From: Pontibacter sp. HSC-14F20
GTDB taxonomy: Bacteria > Bacteroidota > Bacteroidia > Cytophagales > Hymenobacteraceae
NCBI RefSeq assembly: GCF_019599265.1
Contig: NZ_JAHZTC010000011.1
Coordinates: 1 to 64,000, forward strand
Reading direction: 5' to 3'
DNA: 64,000 nucleotides
Position 1 is the stretch's first letter. Every line of letters starts with the position of its first letter. Shown here piece by piece: positions 35,075 through 44,620 of this stretch. A program made the position numbers and the translations under genes. The notes under the pieces are model-generated. The model was not told the DNA's origin. It did no database searches and saw only the letters and a program-made list of their open reading frames with translations.

Positions 35075-35280
35075 AAAGCCTATCTTTCAGCTCTATTCAA
35101 AGAGCATATTTAAATTTCGTTTTTGCAAGCGAAAGATGGTCAGAATGGGTTCTGACGCAATGTTTTTAGAGTTGCATAGCAGCGCTATGTGACGAGAAAA
35201 GCATAATGTCAGGTTCAGTTATGAGCAGTTTGCAGCGTAAAGGATGAATTTTAAACATGCTCTAAGGTTTCTTGAAAGAT

Positions 35281-37725
35281 ATGACAGCTTCTATTGACTT
35301 TAAGCGCGATGTGCTTCCGCATATCATCGCGATCCTGATTTTCCTTGCTCTTACCGCCGTTTACTTTGCCCCAGTCCTGTTTGAGGGCAAGGCGATGGCG
35401 CAGCATGACATTCTCCAGTTTAAGGGCGGCGCCAAAGAGATACAAGACTACCGCGAGGCCACCGGCGAAGAAACCCTCTGGACCAACTCCATGTTCAGCG
35501 GCATGCCTTCGTACCTGATCAACACTCGTTATTCCGGGGACTTATCGGGCTACATCCATAGCATTCTGACCTTCAATATGCCGGCTATGGCGGGCAATAT
35601 CTTTATTACGCTGCTCTGCGCCTACATTTTGCTGGTGACGTTGCGGCTCAACACCTGGGTATCCATTATCGGTGCCATTGCCATTGCCTTCACGTCCTAT
35701 AACTTCATCATTCTGGAGGCGGGCCACAATACCAAGTCACTCACCATTGCCTACATCCCACTAGTAGTGGCTGGCATGTTCTATGCCCTGAGGCGGAACG
35801 TCTGGATAGGGGCAGCCATTTTTTCATTGGCACTCACGCTCAACCTGCACTTCAACCACCTCCAGATGACCTATTACATGCTCCTGATGGTGCTGGTTTG
35901 GATGGTAGTAGAGCTGATCTATGCCATCAAGGAGGGAAGAATTGCCGACCTGATCAAGCGCGGGCTGGTACTAGGTATAGCGGCTGTGCTGGCGGTGGGC
36001 GTGAACTTCGGCAGACTCTATACCGTGGCCGAGTACAGCCAGCACAGTATACGCGGCAAGTCCGAGCTGAGTGTGGCCAACAGCGGCGACAAAACCTCCA
36101 GCGGCCTTGACCGCGACTATGCTTTCAACTGGAGCTACGGTGTGGGCGAAACCATGACATTGCTTATACCTGACTTCTATGGTGGAAGCAGTAGTAACAC
36201 CCGCCTTGACAAGGACTCCCAAAGCTACCAGGCGCTACTGGGTCTGGGGATGCCATCGGTGCAGGCAGAGCAGGCGCTCGAGCAGGGCTTGCCAACTTAC
36301 TGGGGGCCGCAGCCCATGACGAGCGGTCCGGTATACGTAGGGGCGATTGTCGTCTTCCTTTTCGTATTGGGCCTTTTCATCGTCCATAAACCTACCCGCA
36401 TCTGGCTTCTGGGCGCTACTATCCTGTCGATTGTGCTGGCCTGGGGCAAGAATTTTGAGGTTTTCAACTACTTCATGTTCGACTACTTTCCGGGCTACAA
36501 CAAGTTCAGGGCGGTTTCATCGGCACTAATTATTGCGCAGATCACGATGCCGCTACTAGGTATTCTGGCGCTTTACAAAGTCATCCGCGATCGCCATCTG
36601 ATCAAAGATCTGGACAGAAAACTGATGATCTCAGCAGGTATAACCGCCGGTGTCTGCTTGCTGGTATGGCTGTTTGCCGGATCAGCCAGCTTCGTAGGTG
36701 CCGTGGATGCGCAGTTGCAGCAGTCTTACTTCCCGCTCGACGCCATTCGTGCCGACCGCGAAAGCATGATGCGCTCCGATGCCCTACGGGCATTTGTCTT
36801 TATTGCGCTGGCCTTCGGACTGCTATACCTGTATCTGAAAAATAAGCTGTCGGCCACTATGGCGATGGCAGGTATAGGTTTGCTGATACTCGTGGACCTG
36901 TGGAGCGTGAACAAGCGCTACCTCAACGACGGCGACTTTGAGAAACGTGTGGTGGAGAAGCACTTCCAGCCGACCAAAGCCGACCAGATGATCCTGCAGG
37001 ACAAAGACCCGCACTACCGTGTGCTATACCTGCCAAACCCGTTTAACGATGCCCGTACTTCGTACTTCCATAAGTCGGTAGGTGGTTACCATGGTGCCAA
37101 GTTGCGCCGCTACCAGGATGTAATAGACCGCCACATCGCCCAAAATAACCTGGAGGTGCTGCGCATGCTCAATACCCGCTACGTGATCACAGGCGACCAA
37201 CAGCAGCCGGTGCAGCGCGTGCCGGGCGCACTGGGCAATGCCTGGTTTGTGAGCGAGGTGAAAACGGTGAATAATCCGGATGAAGAAATTGAAGCACTGA
37301 ACGGACTGGACGCCAGTACGACCGCTGTGATGGACGTGTCGAAGTTCAAGACTTCTGCCTCCAGCTACAATACCGAGGGCTCTACCATCGAGTTGACTGA
37401 CTATAAGCCAAACGCCCTGACCTATGCGGTGAATGCAGCGCAGGCTGGTCTGGCAGTGTTCTCTGAGATATATTATGAAGATGGCTGGCAAGCCTACCTG
37501 GACGGGCAACCGGTGGACCACATACGAGTAAACTACATCCTGCGGGCCATGGAAGTGCCGGCCGGAAAACACACCATCGAGTTCAAGTTTGAGCCGAGTT
37601 CTTATACCTTAGGTAATACCATCTCATTGATCTCGTCTATTTTGCTGCTCATAGTTATAGGTGGTGCTATTTTTTACGGGATGCGCCGCAAGCCTGAGGA
37701 AGTAGAAAAAGAAGTGATCGTATAA
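35281..37725 (+). CDS. YfhO-family membrane protein
   Basis: About 814 residues. The ATG at 35281 (MTASIDFKRDVLPHIIAILI) is preferred over a TTG three codons upstream. Many membrane helices fill the first two thirds, with motifs seen in YfhO proteins: GMPSYLINT, LILEAGHNTKSLTIAY, PDFYGGSSSNTR and a soluble C-terminal domain (ALGNAWFVSEV, EIYYEDGWQAYLDGQPVD). The C-terminal soluble domain is followed by one last helix. YfhO proteins are GT-C-like and implicated in polymer or lipid glycosylation. A weak terminator-like hairpin follows. Confidence 0.88.
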   Translation: MTASIDFKRDVLPHIIAILIFLALTAVYFAPVLFEGKAMAQHDILQFKGGAKEIQDYREATGEETLWTNSMFSGMPSYLINTRYSGDLSGYIHSILTFNMPAMAGNIFITLLCAYILLVTLRLNTWVSIIGAIAIAFTSYNFIILEAGHNTKSLTIAYIPLVVAGMFYALRRNVWIGAAIFSLALTLNLHFNHLQMTYYMLLMVLVWMVVELIYAIKEGRIADLIKRGLVLGIAAVLAVGVNFGRLYTVAEYSQHSIRGKSELSVANSGDKTSSGLDRDYAFNWSYGVGETMTLLIPDFYGGSSSNTRLDKDSQSYQALLGLGMPSVQAEQALEQGLPTYWGPQPMTSGPVYVGAIVVFLFVLGLFIVHKPTRIWLLGATILSIVLAWGKNFEVFNYFMFDYFPGYNKFRAVSSALIIAQITMPLLGILALYKVIRDRHLIKDLDRKLMISAGITAGVCLLVWLFAGSASFVGAVDAQLQQSYFPLDAIRADRESMMRSDALRAFVFIALAFGLLYLYLKNKLSATMAMAGIGLLILVDLWSVNKRYLNDGDFEKRVVEKHFQPTKADQMILQDKDPHYRVLYLPNPFNDARTSYFHKSVGGYHGAKLRRYQDVIDRHIAQNNLEVLRMLNTRYVITGDQQQPVQRVPGALGNAWFVSEVKTVNNPDEEIEALNGLDASTTAVMDVSKFKTSASSYNTEGSTIELTDYKPNALTYAVNAAQAGLAVFSEIYYEDGWQAYLDGQPVDHIRVNYILRAMEVPAGKHTIEFKFEPSSYTLGNTISLISSILLLIVIGGAIFYGMRRKPEEVEKEVIV

Positions 37726-37729
37726 ATTG

Positions 37730-37765
37730 AGGCTCCGGTTTTGTAAATCGGGGCCTTTGTTTTAA
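37730..37765 (+). terminator. Possible terminator between YfhO and the PLP gene
   Basis: AGGCTCCG and CGGGGCCT form an 8-base stem (one G-U pair), followed by TTGTTTT. The PLP gene starts only nine bases further on from the stem region, so it may only attenuate. Confidence 0.5.
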
Positions 37766-37770
37766 GCCAC

Positions 37771-38670
37771 ATGGAAGCACCGCTGCAACAACTGCACAGT
37801 CCGCTTTGGGAGGAGCAAGGTATAGCGCTTTGGGTAAAGCGGGAGGATCTGTTGCATCCTACCATCTCGGGCAATAAGTGGCGCAAAATCAAGTACAACC
37901 TGCAGGAGGCAAAGCAGTTGCAACACGACATGCTACTGACTTTTGGCGGGGCCTACTCCAATCATATCGCGGCAGTAGCGGCGGCAGGGCAGGAATTTGG
38001 TTTCAAGACCATTGGCATCCTCAGGGGAGAGGAGCACCTGCCGCTCAATCCCACACTCACGTTTGCCACTTCGGCAGGTATGGAACTGCACTACCTTTCT
38101 CGTGAAGCTTATCGGCAAAAGTCTGACCCCGTATACCTGACACAACTGTCCGACCAGTTTAGAAATCCTTACATTATACCTGAAGGCGGCACCAATGCCC
38201 TGGCCGTGAAAGGCTGCACTGAAATTGTGGCAGACATCCCCATCGACTACGACTACATCTGCTGCGCCAGCGGCACGGGCGGCACTCTGGCCGGGATCAT
38301 CGCCGGACTTGAGGGCAAAAGGCAGGTGGTAGGCTTTCCGGCTTTGAAGGGTGGAGAATTCCTAAAGGAGGAAATCGAGCAACTGATCGACAGATATAAC
38401 GGGCACTACTACGATAACTGGCAACTGATCACAGATTATCATTTCGGTGGCTATGCTAAGGTAAAACCGGAATTGCTGGACTTTATGCGCAGCTTTCAGC
38501 AGGAGCACCAGCTGCCGCTGGAGCCTGTTTATACCGGCAAGATGTTTTATGGCCTGGTTGATCTGATCCGGAAAGGCTACTTCCCGAAAGGCAGTCGCAT
38601 TGTGGCGGTGCATACCGGCGGACTGCAGGGCAATGCCGGTTTTCAGGAAAGGCTGGGTATAGCCCTGTAA
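37771..38670 (+). CDS. PLP-dependent deaminase (ACC deaminase / D-cysteine desulfhydrase family)
   Basis: 299 residues, fold type II. The PLP lysine is in TISGNKWRKIKYNL (SGNK, near residue 36), and the phosphate/substrate loop is LLTFGGAYSNH (near 57-67). The glycine-rich segment CCASGTGGTLAGIIAGLEGK completes the site, and the C terminus VAVHTGGLQGNAGF is typical. Family members deaminate 1-aminocyclopropane-1-carboxylate or D-cysteine; D-cysteine desulfhydrase is the commoner activity in bacteria lacking a plant association. It is 45 bases after YfhO and 68 before the DUF4230 gene. Confidence 0.85.
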   Translation: MEAPLQQLHSPLWEEQGIALWVKREDLLHPTISGNKWRKIKYNLQEAKQLQHDMLLTFGGAYSNHIAAVAAAGQEFGFKTIGILRGEEHLPLNPTLTFATSAGMELHYLSREAYRQKSDPVYLTQLSDQFRNPYIIPEGGTNALAVKGCTEIVADIPIDYDYICCASGTGGTLAGIIAGLEGKRQVVGFPALKGGEFLKEEIEQLIDRYNGHYYDNWQLITDYHFGGYAKVKPELLDFMRSFQQEHQLPLEPVYTGKMFYGLVDLIRKGYFPKGSRIVAVHTGGLQGNAGFQERLGIAL

Positions 38671-38738
38671 CTGATTTGAACTTTAGCACCATAATTGCTG
38701 TGTAGACCGTAGTTATCACAACCGACAAAAAGCTGCTC

Positions 38739-39368
38739 ATGCCCCTTATCCGATCTTTGTTCCGCCTGCTGCCCTTCATCCTGCTGCTCGTAGTGGGCTG
38801 GTACGTCTGGCGACAAGTGAAAGACACCTTTGGCCCCGATGAGAAACAACCTGAAGTCATCGTGAATCACAACACCATCCTAACCACTGTAGAAGAGCTC
38901 GGGAAGATGGAATTGGTGCGCTATAATTTTAAAGACGTAGTGGAGTACGAGAAAAATGTATCGCGCTGGGTGCCCAATTCCAAGGTGGTGCTGATCGTGA
39001 CGGGAGAGGCCGTCGGCTGTATCGACTTTACCAAACTGACCGAACAGGACATCCTTTTCCAGGGGGATTCGCTGGTGCAGATCAGTTTACCGGAACCCGA
39101 ACTTTGCTATTACAAGATAGATCATAGCAAGTCCAAAGTTTTTTCAAAGGAGAACACCTATTTCCAGGATGCCGATCTGGTGCAGGAAAGCTACCGCTAC
39201 GCTGAATCCAATGTAAAAGAAGCTGCCATCAACTCCGGCATCCTGCGCCAGACGCAGGTAAATGCGGAGAAGGTGCTGAAGCCAATTTTAGAGGAAATAA
39301 CCGGCCGTAAAGTCGTGCTGGTGCCACAGCGACGTATCCAGAACCCGGAAATGCCAGGGAAGAGGTGA
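38739..39368 (+). CDS. DUF4230-family protein
   Basis: 209 residues. N-terminal helix (LLPFILLLVVGWYVW), then a soluble domain with KMELVRYNFKDVVEYEKNVS, VLIVTGEAVGCIDFTKL, ISLPEPELCYYKIDHSKSKV, an amphipathic segment and REITGRKVVLVPQ-like ending (EEITGRKVVLVPQRR). The pattern matches DUF4230, a family of membrane-anchored extracytoplasmic proteins of unknown function. It forms the last gene of the run from YfhO. Confidence 0.85.
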   Translation: MPLIRSLFRLLPFILLLVVGWYVWRQVKDTFGPDEKQPEVIVNHNTILTTVEELGKMELVRYNFKDVVEYEKNVSRWVPNSKVVLIVTGEAVGCIDFTKLTEQDILFQGDSLVQISLPEPELCYYKIDHSKSKVFSKENTYFQDADLVQESYRYAESNVKEAAINSGILRQTQVNAEKVLKPILEEITGRKVVLVPQRRIQNPEMPGKR

Positions 39369-39701
39369 TTTGATTTTTCGATTGTTAAGGCGTTAAATGT
39401 CAGAGCCAGTGTTAATTATTTTGGAGAGCAATTTCGCTTGTAGTGACAGGTCGCAATCTACCCGCACGTGCACCTGACGACAGAGCAGGAAATTTGAAAG
39501 GCAGTAAGCTCCATCATTTGAATCCTTCAATTCTGTAAATTCTTGGGGTAGGGAGCCTATCTACAGATTCAGCCAATTACACCGTCCACGATTCGGGAAG
39601 GTACTGACCTATCATTACAGATAGGCAGTGTGTATGCCTGACCATGTCGGCATCTACCCTCCCAACACGACGTTACGCTGTAACATCGCTAATTTCAATT
39701 C
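39369..39701. other. Intergenic region, nothing recognised
   Basis: 333 bases between convergent genes. No ORF, hairpin terminator or tRNA-like structure was recognised, and no AGGTATA word was seen. Confidence 0.4.
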
Positions 39702-40226
39702 CTAACCTTCCAAATTCTTCAGCGCATCCTGCACCAAATCATTTTCATAGCCTTTGCTGACGAGGTAATAAGTGAGTTTCTGGCGGCGGGCGAAGGGGTT
39801 CTTTTCTTTTTCGGTGGCGTTTTTCTTCTCAAGAAGCTGTAGCAGGTTTTGCTCATATACCTCGTAATCAATTTCCTTTAGGCCCTGCTTGATGCAGTAG
39901 TCCGAGATGCCTTTGGCCTTGAGGCCTTGTGTGATCTTGCGGCGCCCCCATTTCTTGAGACCGTACTTACCCCGCACATAGGCCTGTGCGTAGCGCTCCT
40001 CATCCAGCATTTTCTCCTGACCCAGCCGGACAATAATTTCCTCTACATCGTCAGGTTCCAGGCCATAGGTATAGAGTTTGGTGCGCACCTCCTGCTGCGT
40101 ACGTTCCTGGTAAGCACAGTAAGCGGCCGCCTTAATCAGGGCCTCTTTCGGGGTATAGGTTTTCTGTTTCTTCTGTCGTTCCAAATCGTTCGTTTTGCTC
40201 CTGTTTAAAACACGCGCAGGTGCCAA
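39702..40226 (-). CDS. recX: RecX regulatory protein
   Basis: RecX inhibits RecA filament growth. The protein has the tandem three-helix RecX modules: KEALIKAAAYCAYQERTQQE, LYTYGLEPDDVEEIIVRLGQ, then EKMLDEERYAQAYVRGKYGL and KKWGRRKITQGLKAKGISDY (with the R-x-G/K signature) and FARRQKLTYYLVSKGYEND. No ATG precedes the conserved part in this frame; the most upstream candidate is a TTG at 40226, with another TTG 15 codons in. recA is not in the window. Confidence 0.85.
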   Translation of the reverse strand: MAPARVLNRSKTNDLERQKKQKTYTPKEALIKAAAYCAYQERTQQEVRTKLYTYGLEPDDVEEIIVRLGQEKMLDEERYAQAYVRGKYGLKKWGRRKITQGLKAKGISDYCIKQGLKEIDYEVYEQNLLQLLEKKNATEKEKNPFARRQKLTYYLVSKGYENDLVQDALKNLEG

Positions 40227-40437
40227 AGAGTTGCGGGAAAAGTTGAATGCTTACTCAAAGATAAGCTTTCTCGGAGTTAATTTTTAACGGTGCCGTAGTT
40301 GTGGTTCTGTCAGGTATAGCAACAAGCACCTTCGTATAGGCTCAAATCAGACATACTCAATCTGATTCTGACAATTAAATCACACAACTAAACCTTATTC
40401 CGCTCACCTTTGTAAAGCCAATCTATAATGCTGGTTT

Positions 40438-41319
40438 ATGTTTTCAAAAGGAGTCAGGTACATGCTGATGTCGACGCTGTTTTTTTCGCTCATGAACGTG
40501 TGCGTGAAAATGGTGCCGCATATACCTGCCATCGAGGTGATTTTGTTCCGATCGGTAGTGTCGTTAGTGATGAGTTATGTGGTACTGCGCAGTAAGCGGG
40601 TGAGGGTATGGGGGACCAACTACGGCCTCCTGATTGCCCGTGGTGCGGCCGGGGCTATAGCGCTGATGCTGTTCTTTAATACACTGCAGAATATACCGCT
40701 GGCCACGGCGGCTACCCTGCAGTACCTTTCCCCTATCTTCACCACGATCATGGGCATTTTTATTGTGAAAGAGAAGGTAAAGCCCTGGCAGTGGGTATTC
40801 TTTGCCGTATCTTTTGCCGGCATCCTGATCATCGAAGGGCTTGACGCCAGTGCCGATTCCTTCTATGTGTGGCTGGGGGTGCTGAGTGCTGTTTTCTCCG
40901 GGCTGGCATACAACTTCATTCGGCGCCTCAACATACGGGAGCATCCGTTGGTGATCGTGTTTTACTTTCCGCTGGTGGCCCTGCCGATCTCGGGCATCTA
41001 CTCCATTTTCAACTGGGTGCAGCCCGAAGGATGGGACTGGGGCATCCTGCTGATGGTGGGTGTACTGACCCAGCTCGGGCAGTACTACATGACCATGTCG
41101 TATCAGGCAGAGGAAATCTCCAAAGTCGCCAATCTCAATTACATCGGCATTATCTACGCGCTTTCGCTAGGCTTTATTTTGTTTGATGAGCATTTCGAGC
41201 TGGCAACTTATGTAGGTATGGGGCTCGTGTTGGTGGGAGTGGTGCTGAACGTGCGCTACAAAAATCGCCTGTCGCGGCGAGAGATTGAGGCTCACGAAAC
41301 GAAGCTGCCGAAGGTATAG
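40438..41319 (+). CDS. EamA-family transporter (DMT superfamily)
   Basis: 293 residues with ten hydrophobic segments in two EamA repeats (first about 3-135, second about 145-280). Motifs include EVILFRSVVSLVMSYVVL, the repeat-end GILIIEGLDA, and second-repeat TQLGQYYMTMSYQAEEISKV and NYIGIIYALSLGFILFDE. Likely an inner-membrane exporter or importer of small metabolites; the substrate cannot be inferred. It is divergent from recX, with a 211-base shared upstream region. Confidence 0.88.
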   Translation: MFSKGVRYMLMSTLFFSLMNVCVKMVPHIPAIEVILFRSVVSLVMSYVVLRSKRVRVWGTNYGLLIARGAAGAIALMLFFNTLQNIPLATAATLQYLSPIFTTIMGIFIVKEKVKPWQWVFFAVSFAGILIIEGLDASADSFYVWLGVLSAVFSGLAYNFIRRLNIREHPLVIVFYFPLVALPISGIYSIFNWVQPEGWDWGILLMVGVLTQLGQYYMTMSYQAEEISKVANLNYIGIIYALSLGFILFDEHFELATYVGMGLVLVGVVLNVRYKNRLSRREIEAHETKLPKV

Positions 41320-41507
41320 CGGAGGTTAAGGCTTCGGCACACGCTGCCTGGACTTCTGCAAGATGACAATGAGGCATGGCAATGTAAAACCTATACCAGC
41401 AAAGTGCTTAGCGGGCTTAAATTCTAAAAAAGCTAAACACGATGGGCGGGTTTTGTCGTTAGTTCTTAAATTGTAAAGCCTTACATTCAAGACAAGAGTC
41501 TACTTAC

Positions 41508-44093
41508 ATGCGCCCTGTTTTCTTACTTTTCCTGCTATACCTGTTGCCGGCCATTACCTTGGCGGGAACACTGCGTGGGCGCATCACCGACGAGAACAAC
41601 CAGGGCTTACCTTTCGCTAGCATCTACATCAAAGAAACTTCCAGTGGTACTGCTTCCAACGACCAGGGCAATTACCAACTGCAACTCCCGGCCGGCACCT
41701 ATACCTTAGAATTTAAGTATGTCGGGTATAGAGCCCGCATCGAAACCGTGACCGTAGGCGACGGCGCGCAGGAACTGAACGTGCAGTTGTTGCCGGAGGT
41801 GCTTAACTTGAAAGAAGTGGTGGTGAAAGCGGCCGATGAAGACCCGGCTTACGGCATCATGCGCAACGCCATCCGGCTCCGCAAATACCATCGCGACGAA
41901 GTGAATGCCTGGAGCGCCCGGGTATACATGAAAGGCTTGGCTCGCATGGACAAAGTGCCCGGTAAGGTGCTCGGCGTGCGGGTAGTGGATGTGGATACGG
42001 GCATCGTATACCTGTCGGAGTCGGTGTCGGAGCTGCATTTTAAGAAGCCCAATAAGGTGAACGAGCGGGTGATCTCCTCTAAAGTGAGCGGCAAGAAACA
42101 GGGCTTCAGCTTTAACCAGGCTTCGGAGATGAACATCAGCTTTTATGATAATTTGCTCAAAGTACAAGGGCTGAGTGAGCGGGGTTTTGTGTCACCGCTG
42201 GCCAACAATGCACTTTTCTTTTACCGCTTCGAGTACCAGGGTACATTCGAGGAAAACGGGCGCACCATCAACAAGATCAAAGTCATCCCGAGGCGGAAGA
42301 ACGATCCTGTGTTTCAGGGAAGCATTTATATTGTAGACGGTACCTGGCGCATTCACAGCACTGACCTCACGCTCACCAAAAATGCAGGTATAGATTTTGT
42401 CGATTTTATCCGGGTGCGGCAGGTATACGCGCCGGTGCAGGACCATGTCTGGATGCCGGTATCACAGCGCTTTACGTTCGAGGCCTCGGGGCTTGGCTTT
42501 AAAGGCGGAGGCTATGCTACAGGCGTGTACTCCAGGTATAAGGTGCAGCCCGCTTACAGCCGTCCGCCTACGGTGGTGGAGCCGGAGCCGGAGGTGGTGG
42601 AAGATGCCATGGCAGTGGAAGTAAAGCCTGCGCGACGACAGCGTGCCCGGGTGATCGAACCGAAAGAGGCCACACCCGAAGAGCAGCCTGCCATACACGA
42701 CGAAAAACTCTTCAGCCGCGAAGTGCTGGTTGTGGAGAAAGAAGCAAACACCCGCGACTCGGCTTATTGGGCCGAGATCCGGCCGGTACCGCTCACCGAG
42801 GAAGAACAAATCGACTACCAGCGTAAAGACAGTCTGGAGGTCATCCGCGAGTCAAGGGTATACAAAGATTCCGTGGACCGCATCCGCAACAAGCCGACCT
42901 TTGGCAGCTTTTTTACGCGCGGCTATACCTACAGCAACACCTACGAACGTCGCACCTTCCGGATAGATCCGTTGCTGAGTCTGACGGGCGGATCGAGTGT
43001 ACTGCAATACAATACCGTAGAGGGTGTGGTGGCGAACGTGGGCATGGAGTACCGGCAGAATTTTGAGGACCGCCGCTATTACGAGATAGAGCCGACCATC
43101 CGTTACGGATTCGCCAATGAGAAACTTAACGCCAAACTGCGTCTGAGCTATACCTATAATCCTATCAAACGGAGTTCGGTTTCGGTAGAAGGTGGCCGCT
43201 TCGTGGACCAGATCAACTCCACTAACCCGATCTCGCCATTTGCCAACACGGTTTATACCTTGCTGATGCAGCGCAATTACCTCAAACTCTACCAGCGCGA
43301 CTACGCCCGGATAAACTACCGCTCCGAAATTTTGAACGGCGTCACCATCCTGACCTCGCTTGATTATTCGCACCGCATGCCGCTGGAGAATTCTACTGGC
43401 TATACTTTCCGGGAAAGCAGCAGCGGTGACTTTATGTCCAACGTGCCTGAAAATGCAGAACTGGCCGATGCATCTTTCGAGCCGAATCAAGCACTGACAG
43501 CTGCTTTTACGGTGGCTTTCCGGCCGGGCATGAACTACATCTCCCGACCCGACCGCAAGATCAATATCGGCTCGCGCTGGCCTACTTTTTCGCTGGGCTA
43601 TCGGGGAGGTCTAAAAGCGCTGGGGGGCGATGTGAGGTATACCACCTTGGCGTTGCGCATTTCCGACGACTTCAGTCTGGGCCTGCTGGGCAGCAGTGAG
43701 TACAGCTTTACGGGAGGCACTTTCTGGGGCAAAGAGAATATGCAGCTGATGGATTATCGCCATTTTAACGGCAACCGCACCATTTTCGCGGGCGTGTACA
43801 CCGGCTTCCAACTCCTCGACTACTACAGGTATAGCACCAGCAACCGTTACTTCGAAGGGCACTACGAGCACCACTTCAATGGTTTCCTGTTCAATAAAAT
43901 ACCGCTCTTCCGCAAGCTCAAGTGGCAGGAGGTGGTGAGTCTGCACTACCTTAACACACGCGAATCAGAAAACTACCTGGAGCTGGGCTTAGGTATAGAG
44001 CACATCTTCAAAGTACTGCGTGTCGATTTTTTTACTTCGTTTCAGGAGCGGCAGAAAGTGCATTCCGGTGTGCGGTTTGGTTTTGGATTTTAA
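41508..44093 (+). CDS. DUF5686 outer-membrane protein with carboxypeptidase-like N-terminal domain
   Basis: 861 residues. A signal peptide ends around LAG (residue 20), then a CarboxypepD_reg-like beta domain (GTLRGRITDENNQGLPFASI, TLEFKYVGYRA) and from about residue 110 the DUF5686 region with PAYGIMRNAIRLRKYHRDEV. The second half is a beta-barrel, ending HSGVRFGFGF with a terminal Phe, as expected for outer-membrane insertion. Between lies an inserted charged segment (about 365-470, rich in Glu/Arg/Pro). The function is unknown; these proteins are common in Bacteroidota and often sit alone, as here. Confidence 0.88.
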   Translation: MRPVFLLFLLYLLPAITLAGTLRGRITDENNQGLPFASIYIKETSSGTASNDQGNYQLQLPAGTYTLEFKYVGYRARIETVTVGDGAQELNVQLLPEVLNLKEVVVKAADEDPAYGIMRNAIRLRKYHRDEVNAWSARVYMKGLARMDKVPGKVLGVRVVDVDTGIVYLSESVSELHFKKPNKVNERVISSKVSGKKQGFSFNQASEMNISFYDNLLKVQGLSERGFVSPLANNALFFYRFEYQGTFEENGRTINKIKVIPRRKNDPVFQGSIYIVDGTWRIHSTDLTLTKNAGIDFVDFIRVRQVYAPVQDHVWMPVSQRFTFEASGLGFKGGGYATGVYSRYKVQPAYSRPPTVVEPEPEVVEDAMAVEVKPARRQRARVIEPKEATPEEQPAIHDEKLFSREVLVVEKEANTRDSAYWAEIRPVPLTEEEQIDYQRKDSLEVIRESRVYKDSVDRIRNKPTFGSFFTRGYTYSNTYERRTFRIDPLLSLTGGSSVLQYNTVEGVVANVGMEYRQNFEDRRYYEIEPTIRYGFANEKLNAKLRLSYTYNPIKRSSVSVEGGRFVDQINSTNPISPFANTVYTLLMQRNYLKLYQRDYARINYRSEILNGVTILTSLDYSHRMPLENSTGYTFRESSSGDFMSNVPENAELADASFEPNQALTAAFTVAFRPGMNYISRPDRKINIGSRWPTFSLGYRGGLKALGGDVRYTTLALRISDDFSLGLLGSSEYSFTGGTFWGKENMQLMDYRHFNGNRTIFAGVYTGFQLLDYYRYSTSNRYFEGHYEHHFNGFLFNKIPLFRKLKWQEVVSLHYLNTRESENYLELGLGIEHIFKVLRVDFFTSFQERQKVHSGVRFGFGF

Positions 44094-44183
44094 GGTATAG
44101 CGCTGGTATAAAAGCTGTTTTATAACCAAACACACAAATTGGCCGTTAAAAAATAGACTTGAACTAATCATTTTGAAACGACT

Positions 44184-44549
44184 ATGAAGAAGTTATCAGA
44201 TATACTTAAAACAGGGTTGGCAGTGGCGGTGGTAGCGGTATTGGGCACCAGTTGCGGCGAAAGACCGCAGTCGGACCCCGTAGATGACACCAGTACCTCC
44301 GAAGCTATCACGAACAAAAGCGAGTCCACACAAAACCTGACCAAGCCACGCCCAGCACCCATCGGTGACACGGCTGAAACAGGGGAGCAGGCCGACCGCT
44401 TTGGCAACCTGCCATCCAACGTAGACTCTGTGGCACGCCAGCGGGTAGAGCTCGACAAGCAAAGACAGCTACAGGAAAACCCAAACCAGCGACCTAAGAT
44501 CGAGACCCAACCCAACCGGGGTGCGGATGGCAGCAGAGAAGGACAGTAA
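44184..44549 (+). CDS. Small hydrophilic lipoprotein, unknown
   Basis: 121 residues. Signal MKKLSDILKTGLAVAVVAVL, then GTSC, so the lipobox Cys is residue 24. The mature part is hydrophilic and Gln/Pro/Arg/Asp-rich (QERQ-type: RVELDKQRQLQENPNQRPKI), probably disordered, with no recognised domain. It follows the DUF5686 gene by 90 bases and shares a terminator with the convergent RarD gene. Confidence 0.7.
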   Translation: MKKLSDILKTGLAVAVVAVLGTSCGERPQSDPVDDTSTSEAITNKSESTQNLTKPRPAPIGDTAETGEQADRFGNLPSNVDSVARQRVELDKQRQLQENPNQRPKIETQPNRGADGSREGQ

Positions 44550-44563
44550 ATAGCAACTCATAA

Positions 44564-44602
44564 AAAGAGGCCATACCTGAAAAGATCGGGTATGGCCTCT
44601 TT
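44564..44602. terminator. Bidirectional terminator
   Basis: AAAGAGGCCATACC and GGTATGGCCTCTTT form a perfect 14-base stem around an 11-base loop, between the convergent lipoprotein and RarD genes. Confidence 0.92.
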
Positions 44603-44620
44603 GTTTTTGGCAGGTATAGT